Positions 45,277 through 53,527 of a DNA stretch of 64,000 nt are shown piece by piece. The notes under the pieces were generated by a model. It made no database searches. It saw only the letters and a program-made list of their open reading frames with translations, and was not told where the DNA came from. The stretch is taken from positions 40,176-104,175 of the forward strand of contig JAGWAS010000011.1 of assembly GCA_021296235.1 (NCBI GenBank), given 5' to 3'. A program made the translations under genes and the position numbers. The DNA comes from Paracoccaceae bacterium (GTDB lineage: Bacteria > Pseudomonadota > Alphaproteobacteria > Rhodobacterales > Rhodobacteraceae). Every line of letters begins with the position of its first letter. The first letter of the stretch is position 1.

Positions 45277-46863
45277 TTGAGAAGCGCATACGATTTCATT
45301 GTCGTCGGGGGAGGGTCAGCGGGTGCAGTGCTGGCAGCGCGCCTTTCGGAGAACCGGAAGGCCCGGGTTCTTCTTCTTGAAGCAGGGCCGCGTGATTGGC
45401 ATCCCTTATTTCGCATTCCCGCCGGTTTTGCGAAAATGACCAGGGGCATCGGCAGTTGGGGCTGGCATACGGTTCCGCAGAAGCACATGAAAAACATGGT
45501 TATCCGTTTTACCCAAGCAAAGGTGCTGGGCGGAGGATCCACCATTAACGCCCAGATTTATACTCGGGGCAATGCCCTTGACTATGATGAGTGGCAACAG
45601 ATGGGTTGCAGAGGGTGGGGCTACGAGGATGTACTGCGGTATTTCCGGAAAGCTGAAGACAACGACACACATGAAGATCGGTATCATGGAAAGGATGGCC
45701 CGCTCAGCGTCAGCCAGCCTGCGGCACCGTTGCCGATCTGCGAGGCGTTCTTTGAGGCCGCCGGCGCGATTGGCATACCGCGCAACCATGACATGACAGG
45801 CGAATCTCAGGACGGCGTTGGCTACTACCAACTTACCCAAAGCAAGGCGCGCAGGTGCTCGACCTCCAGCAGCTACCTCAATCCGATTGTTGGGCGCCGC
45901 AGAAACCTGTCGGTGCGAACCGGCACCCAAGTGTTGCGTATTGTCGTATCGAACGGTCGGGCACAGGGTGTCGAATTGGCCGATGAAGGGGTGATCCGCG
46001 CAGATGCAGAGGTTGTCGTCTCGGCGGGAGCCATTGGCACACCTCGGCTTCTTCAGCTTTCGGGAATTGGACCTGCAGATCATTTGCGGAAGATCGGAGT
46101 GCCGGTGGTGTTCGATCAACCAGGCGTTGGATCCAATCTGCAGGATCACCTTGATCTTTATGTTGTCGCCGAATGTTCAGGACCCCACACCTACGACCGC
46201 TTTGCTGCACCGCACCGCTCGCTCGCCGCCGGGTTGCAATATCTTCTCTTCCGTACGGGTCCGGCCGCCTCCAGCCTGTTCGAAACCGGCGGGTTCTGGT
46301 ACGCCAACCCGGACGCCCGCTCTCCTGACATCCAGTTCCACCTGGGACTCGGTTCGGGAATCGAGGCGGGGGTTTCAGCAATGAAGGACGGTGGGGTAAC
46401 GCTCAACACCGCCTATATGCGTCCGAGATCGCGTGGCTCGGTCCGACTTGCCTCCGCCGATCCCGCTGATGCACCGCTGATCGATCCCAATTATTGGGAG
46501 GATCCGCACGACCGCACCCAGGCAATTCGCGGTTTGAAGCTTGCCCAAAGGATAATGCGCCAAAATGCGCTCAAGCCGTTCATCAGATCCGAGAAATTGC
46601 CGGGCGCCGATGTCCGCAGTGATCAGGATTACTTCAATTATGCCTGCGCTCACGCAAAGACCGATCACCACCCGGCAGGCACCTGTCGGATGGGTTCGGA
46701 TCAAGGTGCAGTGGTTGACCCTGAACTCAGATTTCGCGGAATTGACAACCTTCGCATTGTGGACAACTCAATCATGCCCGCCCTGATTTCATCAAACACC
46801 AATGCAGCGGCGGTCATGATCGGCGAGAAGGCCGCCGACATGATCAGTGCGATGCACGGTTGA
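45277..46863 (+). CDS. GMC-family FAD oxidoreductase (choline dehydrogenase-like)
   Basis: This 528-residue flavoprotein alcohol dehydrogenase/oxidase has an N-terminal FAD motif VVGGGSAGAVLAARLSE. The GMC signature AKVLGGGSTINAQIYTRG and the second signature VSAGAIGTPRLLQLSGIG are present. The C-terminal active-site histidine region is DHHPAGTCRMG, followed by DNSIMPALISSNTNAAAVMIGEKAAD. Substrates could be choline, a polyol or a sugar. In this block a sugar or sugar alcohol brought in by the upstream ABC system is inferred. TTG 45277 follows GAGGG by 7 bases; TTG 45238 is also in frame. Confidence 0.9.
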   Translation: MRSAYDFIVVGGGSAGAVLAARLSENRKARVLLLEAGPRDWHPLFRIPAGFAKMTRGIGSWGWHTVPQKHMKNMVIRFTQAKVLGGGSTINAQIYTRGNALDYDEWQQMGCRGWGYEDVLRYFRKAEDNDTHEDRYHGKDGPLSVSQPAAPLPICEAFFEAAGAIGIPRNHDMTGESQDGVGYYQLTQSKARRCSTSSSYLNPIVGRRRNLSVRTGTQVLRIVVSNGRAQGVELADEGVIRADAEVVVSAGAIGTPRLLQLSGIGPADHLRKIGVPVVFDQPGVGSNLQDHLDLYVVAECSGPHTYDRFAAPHRSLAAGLQYLLFRTGPAASSLFETGGFWYANPDARSPDIQFHLGLGSGIEAGVSAMKDGGVTLNTAYMRPRSRGSVRLASADPADAPLIDPNYWEDPHDRTQAIRGLKLAQRIMRQNALKPFIRSEKLPGADVRSDQDYFNYACAHAKTDHHPAGTCRMGSDQGAVVDPELRFRGIDNLRIVDNSIMPALISSNTNAAAVMIGEKAADMISAMHG

Positions 46864-47598
46864 GATCATGACCTGCGGGATTGCGCATATACGCTCACTC
46901 CCTGAATTCGCGGATTGTGCATTGTCAGCGAGCAGTTTTGAAGAACGGACAGGCAGTTCGGGCGGGAGTGCCGAACATTGCAACCGCCCGAACATTGATG
47001 ATGCATTGTTTCAGCAGGGATTGAATGGCCGCATGTCAATACGTACGACGAATTCGTGGCCGACCGGCGCCCACCCACCATCTGAGTCACACCGGATATG
47101 GCCTTCCTTCAGCGTTTGGACCGGATTTCCGTTCTCCTTGATTGCGCGGCATTGGAGACGAGGCAACTGCACTACCGCCCGGGATTGCTGTCCGATTTCA
47201 TTTCCAAGGAATCCGCAAGAATTGGTGGCATTCGGAGCGCAGCGTTCGGCAGGTCGGAACAACTCAGTGTCCTGTCAATTTTTCCCGGCGGCCTGCACCT
47301 CGGTCGCCAGGACGAAGCTGGCCATTCCGGCCTTGAAACCAACGACCAGACCGGGGTTGCGTGCCGCCGCCCCGAGCAAAAGCAAAAATCAATCCGAGCG
47401 GTCTTCGATATCTCATCCGTTCCCGGATTGGTTGTGGTCGCTTTTCTCCCGCGTGTCGGCCGCTGCAGAGCAGCATATTCGATGCTCTCCGGGATTTGGG
47501 CCACGCTTCCGCATGAGGAGCGGAGAAGTGTCCTTGAACGCTGAATTTGACAGCGGGAACGTGCGTTCCCCGCACATCGTTGTTTCATAGGTGCGATC
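46864..47598. other. 735-bp stretch without an intact gene, probable gene decay
   Basis: Several frames are open by chance on both strands. On the minus strand near 47280-47390 a short stretch reads FLLLLGAAARNPGLVVGFKAG and then MASFVLATEVQAAGKN before a stop, with an upstream stop in the same frame. This looks like the tail of a lost membrane protein. Nothing here could be assigned to a family. Confidence 0.45.
47555..47570. promoter_or_regulatory. Inverted repeat GGGAAC-N4-GTTCCC before the LacI-family gene
   Basis: Perfect 6-base arms around GTGC end 28 bases before the GTG start of the LacI-family regulator. Autoregulation is inferred. The half-sites GGAAC/GTTCC are shared with the palindrome at 39404-39415. 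Confidence 0.45.
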
Positions 47599-48621
47599 GT
47601 GGCGCGCAGACCAACGATCATTGATGTGGCGCGCAGGGCGGGGGTTTCAAAATCCACCGTAAGCTTGGTTTTGCGGAACAGCCCAATTGTACGGGAGGCA
47701 ACGCGCGCGATTGTGCGCACCGCCATGACTGAAGAGGGTTATGTCTATAATCGCACGGCCGCGAACATGCGCGGTGCCGATGCCGGGTTGATCGGGCTGG
47801 TCATCAATGATCTGCGCAATCCGTTCTTCACCCAATTTGCGACCTCATTGCAAATGACACTTTCAGCCCGAAACTACTCTGCGGTGATAGCCAACACCGA
47901 TGAGGACCCCATGCTACAGGACCAGGTTGTCCGAGCAATGATAGAGCATGGCGTTTCAGCATTCGTGATCTCGCCCGCCTATGGCGACGTAACAGCAACC
48001 TTCAATGCGATCGCGCGCGCCGGTAAGCCGTTGATGCAGGTGTTGAGGAAAGTCGATCCACGTGTCGATCTGTTTCCGTTTGCGGCACCGGATTACCGCA
48101 GAGGGAGCAGAATTGCGACTGAGCATCTTCTGAAAGGTGGAGCGGAACGCATTGCGTTTGTGGGAGGGTTGCAGGGACGAAATGTCACGAGTGAGCGCAT
48201 GTCGGGCTACCTTGCGGTTTTGGAGGAAATCCAAATGGATCCGGTGGTGCTGACCGGCCGATCCAACAGAGCGTTCGGGCATGAGGCAGTGCGGAGACTC
48301 GAAATGGAATTCGATGACGTTGATGCAGCGCTTTGCTTCAACGACTTTGTTGCGATGGGAATGCTTACGGATTTCGCTCGCAGCGGCAAAGTGGTTGGCA
48401 CCAACTTCAGAATTGTTGGATTTGATGACATTGAGGATTGTTCACAGATCTATCCCAGTCTTTCCTCCGTTCACTGCGACATCTCGGCCTTCGGAAAACG
48501 CATCGCCGAAACGGTTCTTGCTTGGTTGGAGGAGGGCTCCAAGCCCCAGGCCGAAATGCGCACTCCCGTCAGCCTGGTTGTTCGCGAATCCAGCCAAGAT
48601 GAAACATTGTCGAACTTGTGA
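47599..48621 (+). CDS. LacI-family transcriptional regulator
   Basis: This 340-residue regulator has an N-terminal LacI helix-turn-helix (TIIDVARRAGVSKSTVSLVL, residues 6-25) with hinge, then a periplasmic-binding-protein-like effector domain (LIGLVINDLRNPFFTQ, FVGGLQGRNVTSERMSGY, FRIVGFDDIEDCSQIYPSLSSV). GTG start. Effectors of this family are usually sugars, so it probably controls the GtsABCD-like operon and the GMC gene upstream. Confidence 0.93.
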   Translation: MARRPTIIDVARRAGVSKSTVSLVLRNSPIVREATRAIVRTAMTEEGYVYNRTAANMRGADAGLIGLVINDLRNPFFTQFATSLQMTLSARNYSAVIANTDEDPMLQDQVVRAMIEHGVSAFVISPAYGDVTATFNAIARAGKPLMQVLRKVDPRVDLFPFAAPDYRRGSRIATEHLLKGGAERIAFVGGLQGRNVTSERMSGYLAVLEEIQMDPVVLTGRSNRAFGHEAVRRLEMEFDDVDAALCFNDFVAMGMLTDFARSGKVVGTNFRIVGFDDIEDCSQIYPSLSSVHCDISAFGKRIAETVLAWLEEGSKPQAEMRTPVSLVVRESSQDETLSNL

Positions 48622-48918
48622 TTGAGCATTGACCTCACATGCGCGTTTCGCCTGATGCCAACTGCAATCGAATTCGATTGATTTGTCCTTCGCGGGCGTT
48701 TCTGAAACTTTGGTGTCCGGGTCAGTTGACCGACTTTACATCTGCCGATTCCCAAGCCGAATATTGGCAGCGGGTTGAGTCGGAAATGCTTGGCTGACGG
48801 TCTGAAATACCGATCACGGACACAAGAACGCTGTATCAATTCGTTCATATGACGAATCCAAGACTGCACGAACCAAATACTGACGCGAGTCGAGTTGGGC
48901 TGGCCATAGGCCAAAGTG
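48622..48918. other. Convergent intergenic region
   Basis: This gap lies between the 3' ends of the LacI-type gene and the amino-acid ABC operon. There is no gene. It holds the 16-base palindrome at 48665-48680. Confidence 0.5.
48665..48680. repeat. Perfect 16-bp palindrome CAATCGAATTCGATTG
   Basis: Perfect symmetry in a convergent intergenic region, 44 bases after the LacI-family stop. A promoter operator is not expected here. It may be a remnant site or chance. Confidence 0.4.
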
Positions 48919-49647
48919 TCAGATCACGCGGGCCAAAAAATCCCGTGTTCGCGCTTCCGTCGGATTTGAAAACAGTCTCTCGGGGGGGCCGGTTTCCACG
49001 ATGGCGCCGGCATCGAGAAAGCAAATCTTGTCTGCCAATTCGCGCGCGAATCCCATTTCGTGGGTCGCCAGGATCATCGTCATGCCTTCCGCACGAAGCT
49101 GTCTGAGAACATCCAACACTTCGCCGACGAGTTCTGGGTCGAGTGCGCTTGTGATTTCGTCAAACAACATGATCTCGGGACGCATCGCCAGTGCGCGCAC
49201 GATAGCCACGCGCTGCTGCTGTCCGCCGGAGAGTTGGTCCGGGTAATGCTCCATCCTGTCGGCCAACCCAAAGCGCTCAAACAAGGCTGCAATCTCGCCC
49301 TGCAGGTCGACATGCCTGCGCCCGTGTATCCGCCATGGGGCCAACATCACGTTCTTGGCGGCGGTCATGTGCGGAAACAGGTTGAAGCTTTGAAATACGA
49401 TGCCGATGCGCTGACGGATGGGCTGTGGGTCAAGACCAGGGGTTGAGATGTCCTCTCCATCAAGCAGGATCACCCCGTCATCGATTGGCTCCAGCAGGTT
49501 CAGGCATCTGAGAAGGGTCGATTTTCCCGACCCCGAGGCACCTATAAGGCAGACCATCTCACCATCATTCACGGTCAGGTTGATGTTCCGGCACACCATG
49601 TTTTCGCCGAATGACTTGCATAGCCCGTGTGTTTCAAGCCGCGCCAT
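48919..49647 (-). CDS. Polar amino-acid ABC transporter ATPase (GlnQ/HisP-like)
   Basis: This 242-residue ATPase has Walker A GASGSGKST, Q-loop IVFQSFNLFPHMT, signature LSGGQQQRVAIVRAL, Walker B IMLFDEITSALD (normally DEPTSALD; Pro is replaced by Ile) and H-loop LATHEMGFARE. The family energises uptake of polar amino acids. The start codon overlaps the permease stop by one base. Last gene of the operon, which starts at 51382. Confidence 0.92.
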   Translation of the reverse strand: MARLETHGLCKSFGENMVCRNINLTVNDGEMVCLIGASGSGKSTLLRCLNLLEPIDDGVILLDGEDISTPGLDPQPIRQRIGIVFQSFNLFPHMTAAKNVMLAPWRIHGRRHVDLQGEIAALFERFGLADRMEHYPDQLSGGQQQRVAIVRALAMRPEIMLFDEITSALDPELVGEVLDVLRQLRAEGMTMILATHEMGFARELADKICFLDAGAIVETGPPERLFSNPTEARTRDFLARVI

Positions 49648-50459
49648 CAGCTGCGTGCCCGCATCTGCTTGGACAAAAGGAAGTCGGCATATCGAGTTGC
49701 CGGGATCGTGATCGCAAGAAAAATGAGCGCCGCGCCGACATAGGGTGTGAAATTAGCGAGTAGGGATTTGTATACCCCCGCCTGCCGGAATATCTCCACC
49801 GGTCCAATGAAGGACAGGAGGGCGACGTCCTTTTGCAATGCGATGAAGAGGTTCATGTTCGCCGGCACCACTTTACGGATCGCTTGCGGCAGGATCACGA
49901 ACCGCATCGTGTCGGAGTTCGACAGTCCAAGGGACAGTGCCGCGGCGCGTTGGCTTTGATGGATTCCCTCGATCCCGGTCCGGAAAACCTCTGCGACATA
50001 GGCGGCATAGGTCAGAACAAGCGCAACAGTTCCCCAGATATACGGAGAGTTCCAGGGGCGCGGCAATCCAAGGCCGGGAATGCCGAAGCCGACGAGATAG
50101 ACCACCAGGATCACCGGTACGCCGCGAAAGATATCGGTGTATAGGATCGCGAAGAGCCGCAGGGGATAGGCGGCGGGCGCCCGGACGTCACGAGCAAGCG
50201 CAACCAGAAGGCCAAGCGAAAAGATCAGGGGCGCAGACCACGCAAAGATCGCAACATCCAGAAGAAACGCATTCAGCAGTCCGGGAAAGACCTGTACGAA
50301 TATCTCCGAATTGAAGAAGCTCTTCTTGACGGCAGGCCAGCCCGGAGCAAGTGGCACAAGAACCATGATTGCGGCAAAAACGGCCAACGTCGATCCTGCG
50401 GCGATCAATGTTGATCGTCGCCGAACCCTTGCCTCGTAGACTTGCCGCCGCGTTGCCAT
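49647..50459 (-). CDS. Polar amino-acid ABC transporter permease (HisM/GlnP-like)
   Basis: This 270-residue inner-membrane permease has about five hydrophobic segments and the family EAA loop HQSQRAAALSLGLSNSDTMRFVILPQAIRK. Only one permease gene is present, so the channel is probably a homodimer. The ATG at 50459 is 107 bases after the binding-protein gene, with a stem-loop between them. Confidence 0.92.
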   Translation of the reverse strand: MATRRQVYEARVRRRSTLIAAGSTLAVFAAIMVLVPLAPGWPAVKKSFFNSEIFVQVFPGLLNAFLLDVAIFAWSAPLIFSLGLLVALARDVRAPAAYPLRLFAILYTDIFRGVPVILVVYLVGFGIPGLGLPRPWNSPYIWGTVALVLTYAAYVAEVFRTGIEGIHQSQRAAALSLGLSNSDTMRFVILPQAIRKVVPANMNLFIALQKDVALLSFIGPVEIFRQAGVYKSLLANFTPYVGAALIFLAITIPATRYADFLLSKQMRARS

Positions 50460-50519
50460 CAGACGACGCAGTCAGCGCGCGCGCCTTGCCTCGCGTTTTC
50501 TTTGGAAAGATGGGCCGGT

Positions 50520-50540
50520 TTGTGGGGCATAACCCCACAA
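50520..50540 (-). promoter_or_regulatory. 8-bp perfect stem-loop between binding-protein and permease genes
   Basis: TTGTGGGG (50520-50527) pairs perfectly with CCCCACAA (50533-50540) around CATAA, between the two cistrons of the amino-acid ABC operon. No U-tract follows on the coding strand. The position is the same as for the other stem-loops after binding-protein genes in this window. Confidence 0.6.
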
Positions 50541-50566
50541 CAGCCGGGCCTTTCCATCGCTCAGGG

Positions 50567-51382
50567 TCACTCGATGACTGGCACGCCCGTAGCTTCCGAC
50601 AGCCACTCCGCTTCCAGTTCGGAGAGCGCACCTTTGGCGGTTAACCGTTCAATGGCTGCATCAACACACGCCTTGAGCGGATTGCCCTCCTCCATCAGCA
50701 GCCCGAACTCATCCGGCGATTCGCTCCGACCGGCCGGGAACTGACCGAGGATCACGCCATCATCCAGCACCACCGCCGACAGGTAAAGCGCCGTCGGGAG
50801 ATCAAACAGTGCCGCAGTGATCTGGTTCGCCTTCATCGCCTCAATGACGTCTGCATTGTCACCGTACAGAAGCGGGTCTCTATCGGGTGCGATCACTTCG
50901 GCAAGCATTGGCACCGCCGTCGTATTGGCATCCGCGCCCCAGATCAGGCCTTTCAGCGCATCAATGGTCGGCTTGGCTCCGGCATCGACAACCGTTTGCC
51001 GTGTCAGGACTGCCATGGCCGCCGAGTAATAGGGAATCGAGAAGTCTACGATCTTGTCCCGCTCTTCGGTGATTGAGAATTGCTGAAGGTTGAAATCGAA
51101 ATCTTTCGCACCAGGCTGGATGGCCTGATCGAAGGAGGACCGGACCCAAACGACCTGATCGTCGGAAAATCCCATCTCGCCTGCAACGGCATAGGCGACG
51201 GCGGCTTCGAAGCCTTCCGCCGATTCCGGCGCATTGTCCATCACCCATGGGTAATAGGCGGGGTTGCCGGTGGCGATCGTTAGCTTGCCTTCTTCCAGTG
51301 TCTGCCCGGTCGCGCAGCTGTTCTGGGCTGTGGCTGAAGTTGCGATACTGGCGATAAGCCAAGTCGTGAGCAAAAAGCGCAT
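50567..51382 (-). CDS. Polar amino-acid ABC transporter substrate-binding protein
   Basis: This 271-residue periplasmic family-3 binding protein has a signal peptide MRFLLTTWLIASIATSATAQ. The mature part shows TIATGNPAYYPWVMDN, GFEAAVAYAVAGEMGF, DFNLQQFSITEERDKIVDFSIPYY and DLPTALYL. The usual first motif is changed (NPAYYPW), which may mean an unusual ligand. GGGAGACGATC precedes the ATG. First gene of a three-gene operon. Confidence 0.9.
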   Translation of the reverse strand: MRFLLTTWLIASIATSATAQNSCATGQTLEEGKLTIATGNPAYYPWVMDNAPESAEGFEAAVAYAVAGEMGFSDDQVVWVRSSFDQAIQPGAKDFDFNLQQFSITEERDKIVDFSIPYYSAAMAVLTRQTVVDAGAKPTIDALKGLIWGADANTTAVPMLAEVIAPDRDPLLYGDNADVIEAMKANQITAALFDLPTALYLSAVVLDDGVILGQFPAGRSESPDEFGLLMEEGNPLKACVDAAIERLTAKGALSELEAEWLSEATGVPVIE

Positions 51383-51911
51383 GATCGTCTCCCTGGACTG
51401 TTTGGCCAGAGTTTGAGTGACCTCGAGGAAAAGTCAACCACCTTCTGGACGGTGGCCGCAATCCCCGCCAAACATCACTGTCGACGCGAGTTGCACTGTT
51501 GGCACCTTTTGACTGAGCCATGCCGATCAGGCACGCCGCCGACATCTGGTTAAGTCGCCGCCGCCTGCACCCATGGCTGAAACGAACGTCCTGCAAAACA
51601 TGTCGGCATGCGAGGCAACTTATGACAGGTCGGCGGAGTGCCGCGAACCGTAGGTGAATTTCATTTTTGCCCCTTCTGTCGTTCCTGCTGTGCCCAAACG
51701 CAATTTCCCGATTTGAACGCGGCACAGAAATTCTGTTCTTGTCTGTATTGATTGGAAGGGCGATTGCGGTGAAGATGGCACAAATCGAATTTTGATGCTT
51801 CGCTGCATTGCGCCGGAATTGAGGAACCGTGAAGTGCTGGGCAGGCCGGGTTCATGATCGGCTTGATGGAATTTGCTCCGAAGCCGGAAACGTTGTTGGA
51901 GATGATCATTG
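51383..51911. other. Intergenic stretch at the right border of the presumed island
   Basis: Between the amino-acid ABC operon and holA. A minus frame of 82 codons (51661-51909) has no family marks. The right copy of the imperfect direct repeat is at 51750-51773. Confidence 0.5.
51750..51773 (+). repeat. Right copy of imperfect 24-nt direct repeat
   Basis: It matches 34531-34554 at 20 of 24 bases without gaps. It lies 139 bases before the holA start, i.e. just outside the last accessory operon. Confidence 0.35.
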
Positions 51912-52934
51912 GTGAAACTCAATTCCGCTGAGGCAAAACGGTTCTTGCGGAATCCGGATCGGTCATGCGGTGCCGTGTTGATCTATGGTCCGGAGCCGGC
52001 CAGGGTGGAGCATTCCTGCAGGGGAGCGGTCGACAAGCTTGTTGGAAAGAACGGGCGAGAGGAAATGAGGGCTGACAGCGTCAGCGCTGATGCGGTGAGC
52101 GGAAATGCGGGGGCGCTGGTTACAGTGTTGAAGGGGCAGAGTTTCTTTCCGGGAGTGAGGACGGTGCAGATGGATCGGGCAAACGATTCTGTTGCCGGTG
52201 CGGTCGCGGAGGCCTTGGACCAACGCAACCCTGACGATGCGTTCCTGTTGGTAACCGCCGGAAATCTCCGTCCCGCATCGAAGCTGAGGAAGTTGTTTGA
52301 GAGCCACAGGACCGCACGCAGTGCTCCGGTCTATGCCGATGCCGCAGATCCGGAGGAAATCAATCAACTCATCGCTCGGGCTGCCATCAGGGACATTGAT
52401 CCCGGAGCGATGAGGAACCTGTCTGCATTGGCACAGGAAATTTCGCCACTTGAACTTGGTCAATTGATCGAAAAAATTGCCCTTTACAAGCTCGGCAGCC
52501 GCTCGCCGGTGAGTTCGGATGACGTTCAGGCCTGCGCCCCAACAACAAGCGATGTTCTCGTCGACAGGCTGCTTGCCCACGTTGCCGACAGGAAGCCTGC
52601 GCTGGTCAGCCCGGCGTTCAGGCACGTCGCGGGTCGCGGGCAGAACCCTGTTTCGATTTGTATCCTGGCAACGGCCATGTTCAGGCGGATTCACAAGGTT
52701 GCAAGCGACCCCGGCGGGCCTGATGCGGGGGTAAGCCGCCTCCGTCCGCCGGTGTTCGGTCCGAGAAGGAGGCAATTGATTGAGCACGCACGGCTATGGG
52801 GTGTGAATGGAGCAGAAAATGCACTCCGGGAATTCCTGACAACCGATCGCGCCCTCAGATCCGGCCGCAAATATCCGGCCAGGGCGTTTGTGGAACATGC
52901 CCTTGTCAGGGTGGCGCGCATGAGGACGGGTTGA
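51912..52934 (+). CDS. holA: DNA polymerase III delta subunit
   Basis: This 340-residue clamp-loader delta subunit opens the sliding clamp. VKLNSAEAKRFLRNPDRSCGAVLIYGPEPARVEH is the typical alphaproteobacterial HolA opening, and SPLELGQLIEKIALYKL with the following VQACAP region is the second conserved block. GTG 51912 is preceded by GGAG; a TTG just before it is also possible. The last bases overlap the glutathione-transferase start (TGATG). In related genomes holA follows lptE directly; here 18 kb of accessory genes intervene. Confidence 0.9.
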   Translation: MKLNSAEAKRFLRNPDRSCGAVLIYGPEPARVEHSCRGAVDKLVGKNGREEMRADSVSADAVSGNAGALVTVLKGQSFFPGVRTVQMDRANDSVAGAVAEALDQRNPDDAFLLVTAGNLRPASKLRKLFESHRTARSAPVYADAADPEEINQLIARAAIRDIDPGAMRNLSALAQEISPLELGQLIEKIALYKLGSRSPVSSDDVQACAPTTSDVLVDRLLAHVADRKPALVSPAFRHVAGRGQNPVSICILATAMFRRIHKVASDPGGPDAGVSRLRPPVFGPRRRQLIEHARLWGVNGAENALREFLTTDRALRSGRKYPARAFVEHALVRVARMRTG

Positions 52935-53527
52935 TGTTTCGTGTGATCGGAAACCTGCGAAGCCGAACATTCAGGGTTCTCTGGATGTTGGAGGAACTCG
53001 GGCTGCCCTATGAGCATATGGCGGCGATGCCGCAATCCGCTGAGGTTATCCGTCACAATCCTTCGGGGAAAGTGCCGGTTCTTCTGGTGGACGGAACCGC
53101 CCTGGCAGACAGCACTGCAATCCTGCACTATCTTGCCGACACCAATGATCGGTTCACCAACCGTTCGGGCACCATTGAACGAGCCAGGCAGGACAGCCTG
53201 ACAAACCTGCTGCTTGACGAGTTTGACGCCTGTCTGTGGATGGCGGCGAGGCACAGCTTCGTTCTGCCGAAAGAGCAACGCGTCCCCGAGATCAAACCAT
53301 CACTTCGCTGGGAGTTCAGCCGTTCGGCAACCAGGCTGGCCAGCCGCATGGATCCGGGGAGTTTCCTTGCCGGACCGGGTCCGACCGTCCCCGATTTCAT
53401 TCTTGCCCATTGTCTGGTTTGGGCAAGGACTGCCAAGTTCAGGCATGCCGAACCGGTTCTTGACTCCTTCCTTCAACAAATGTCTACGCGACCGGCGTTC
53501 CACAAAATTTCCGGAGAATTCGCATGA
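52934..53527 (+). CDS. Glutathione S-transferase family protein
   Basis: This 197-residue protein has an N-terminal thioredoxin-fold domain. The glutathione-binding segments NPSGKVPVLLVDG and LADSTAILHYLAD are present, followed by an all-helical C-terminal domain. The Ser in RSRTFRVLWMLEE is the likely catalytic residue. Its substrate is unknown. Coupled to holA (TGATG) and to the next gene (ATGA), so it belongs to the same transcript. Confidence 0.88.
   Translation: MFRVIGNLRSRTFRVLWMLEELGLPYEHMAAMPQSAEVIRHNPSGKVPVLLVDGTALADSTAILHYLADTNDRFTNRSGTIERARQDSLTNLLLDEFDACLWMAARHSFVLPKEQRVPEIKPSLRWEFSRSATRLASRMDPGSFLAGPGPTVPDFILAHCLVWARTAKFRHAEPVLDSFLQQMSTRPAFHKISGEFA

Noticed and set aside
47098..47544. 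148-codon plus frame before the LacI-family gene
   Set aside because: Several frames on both strands are open here and none shows a family. Decay of an older gene is more likely.
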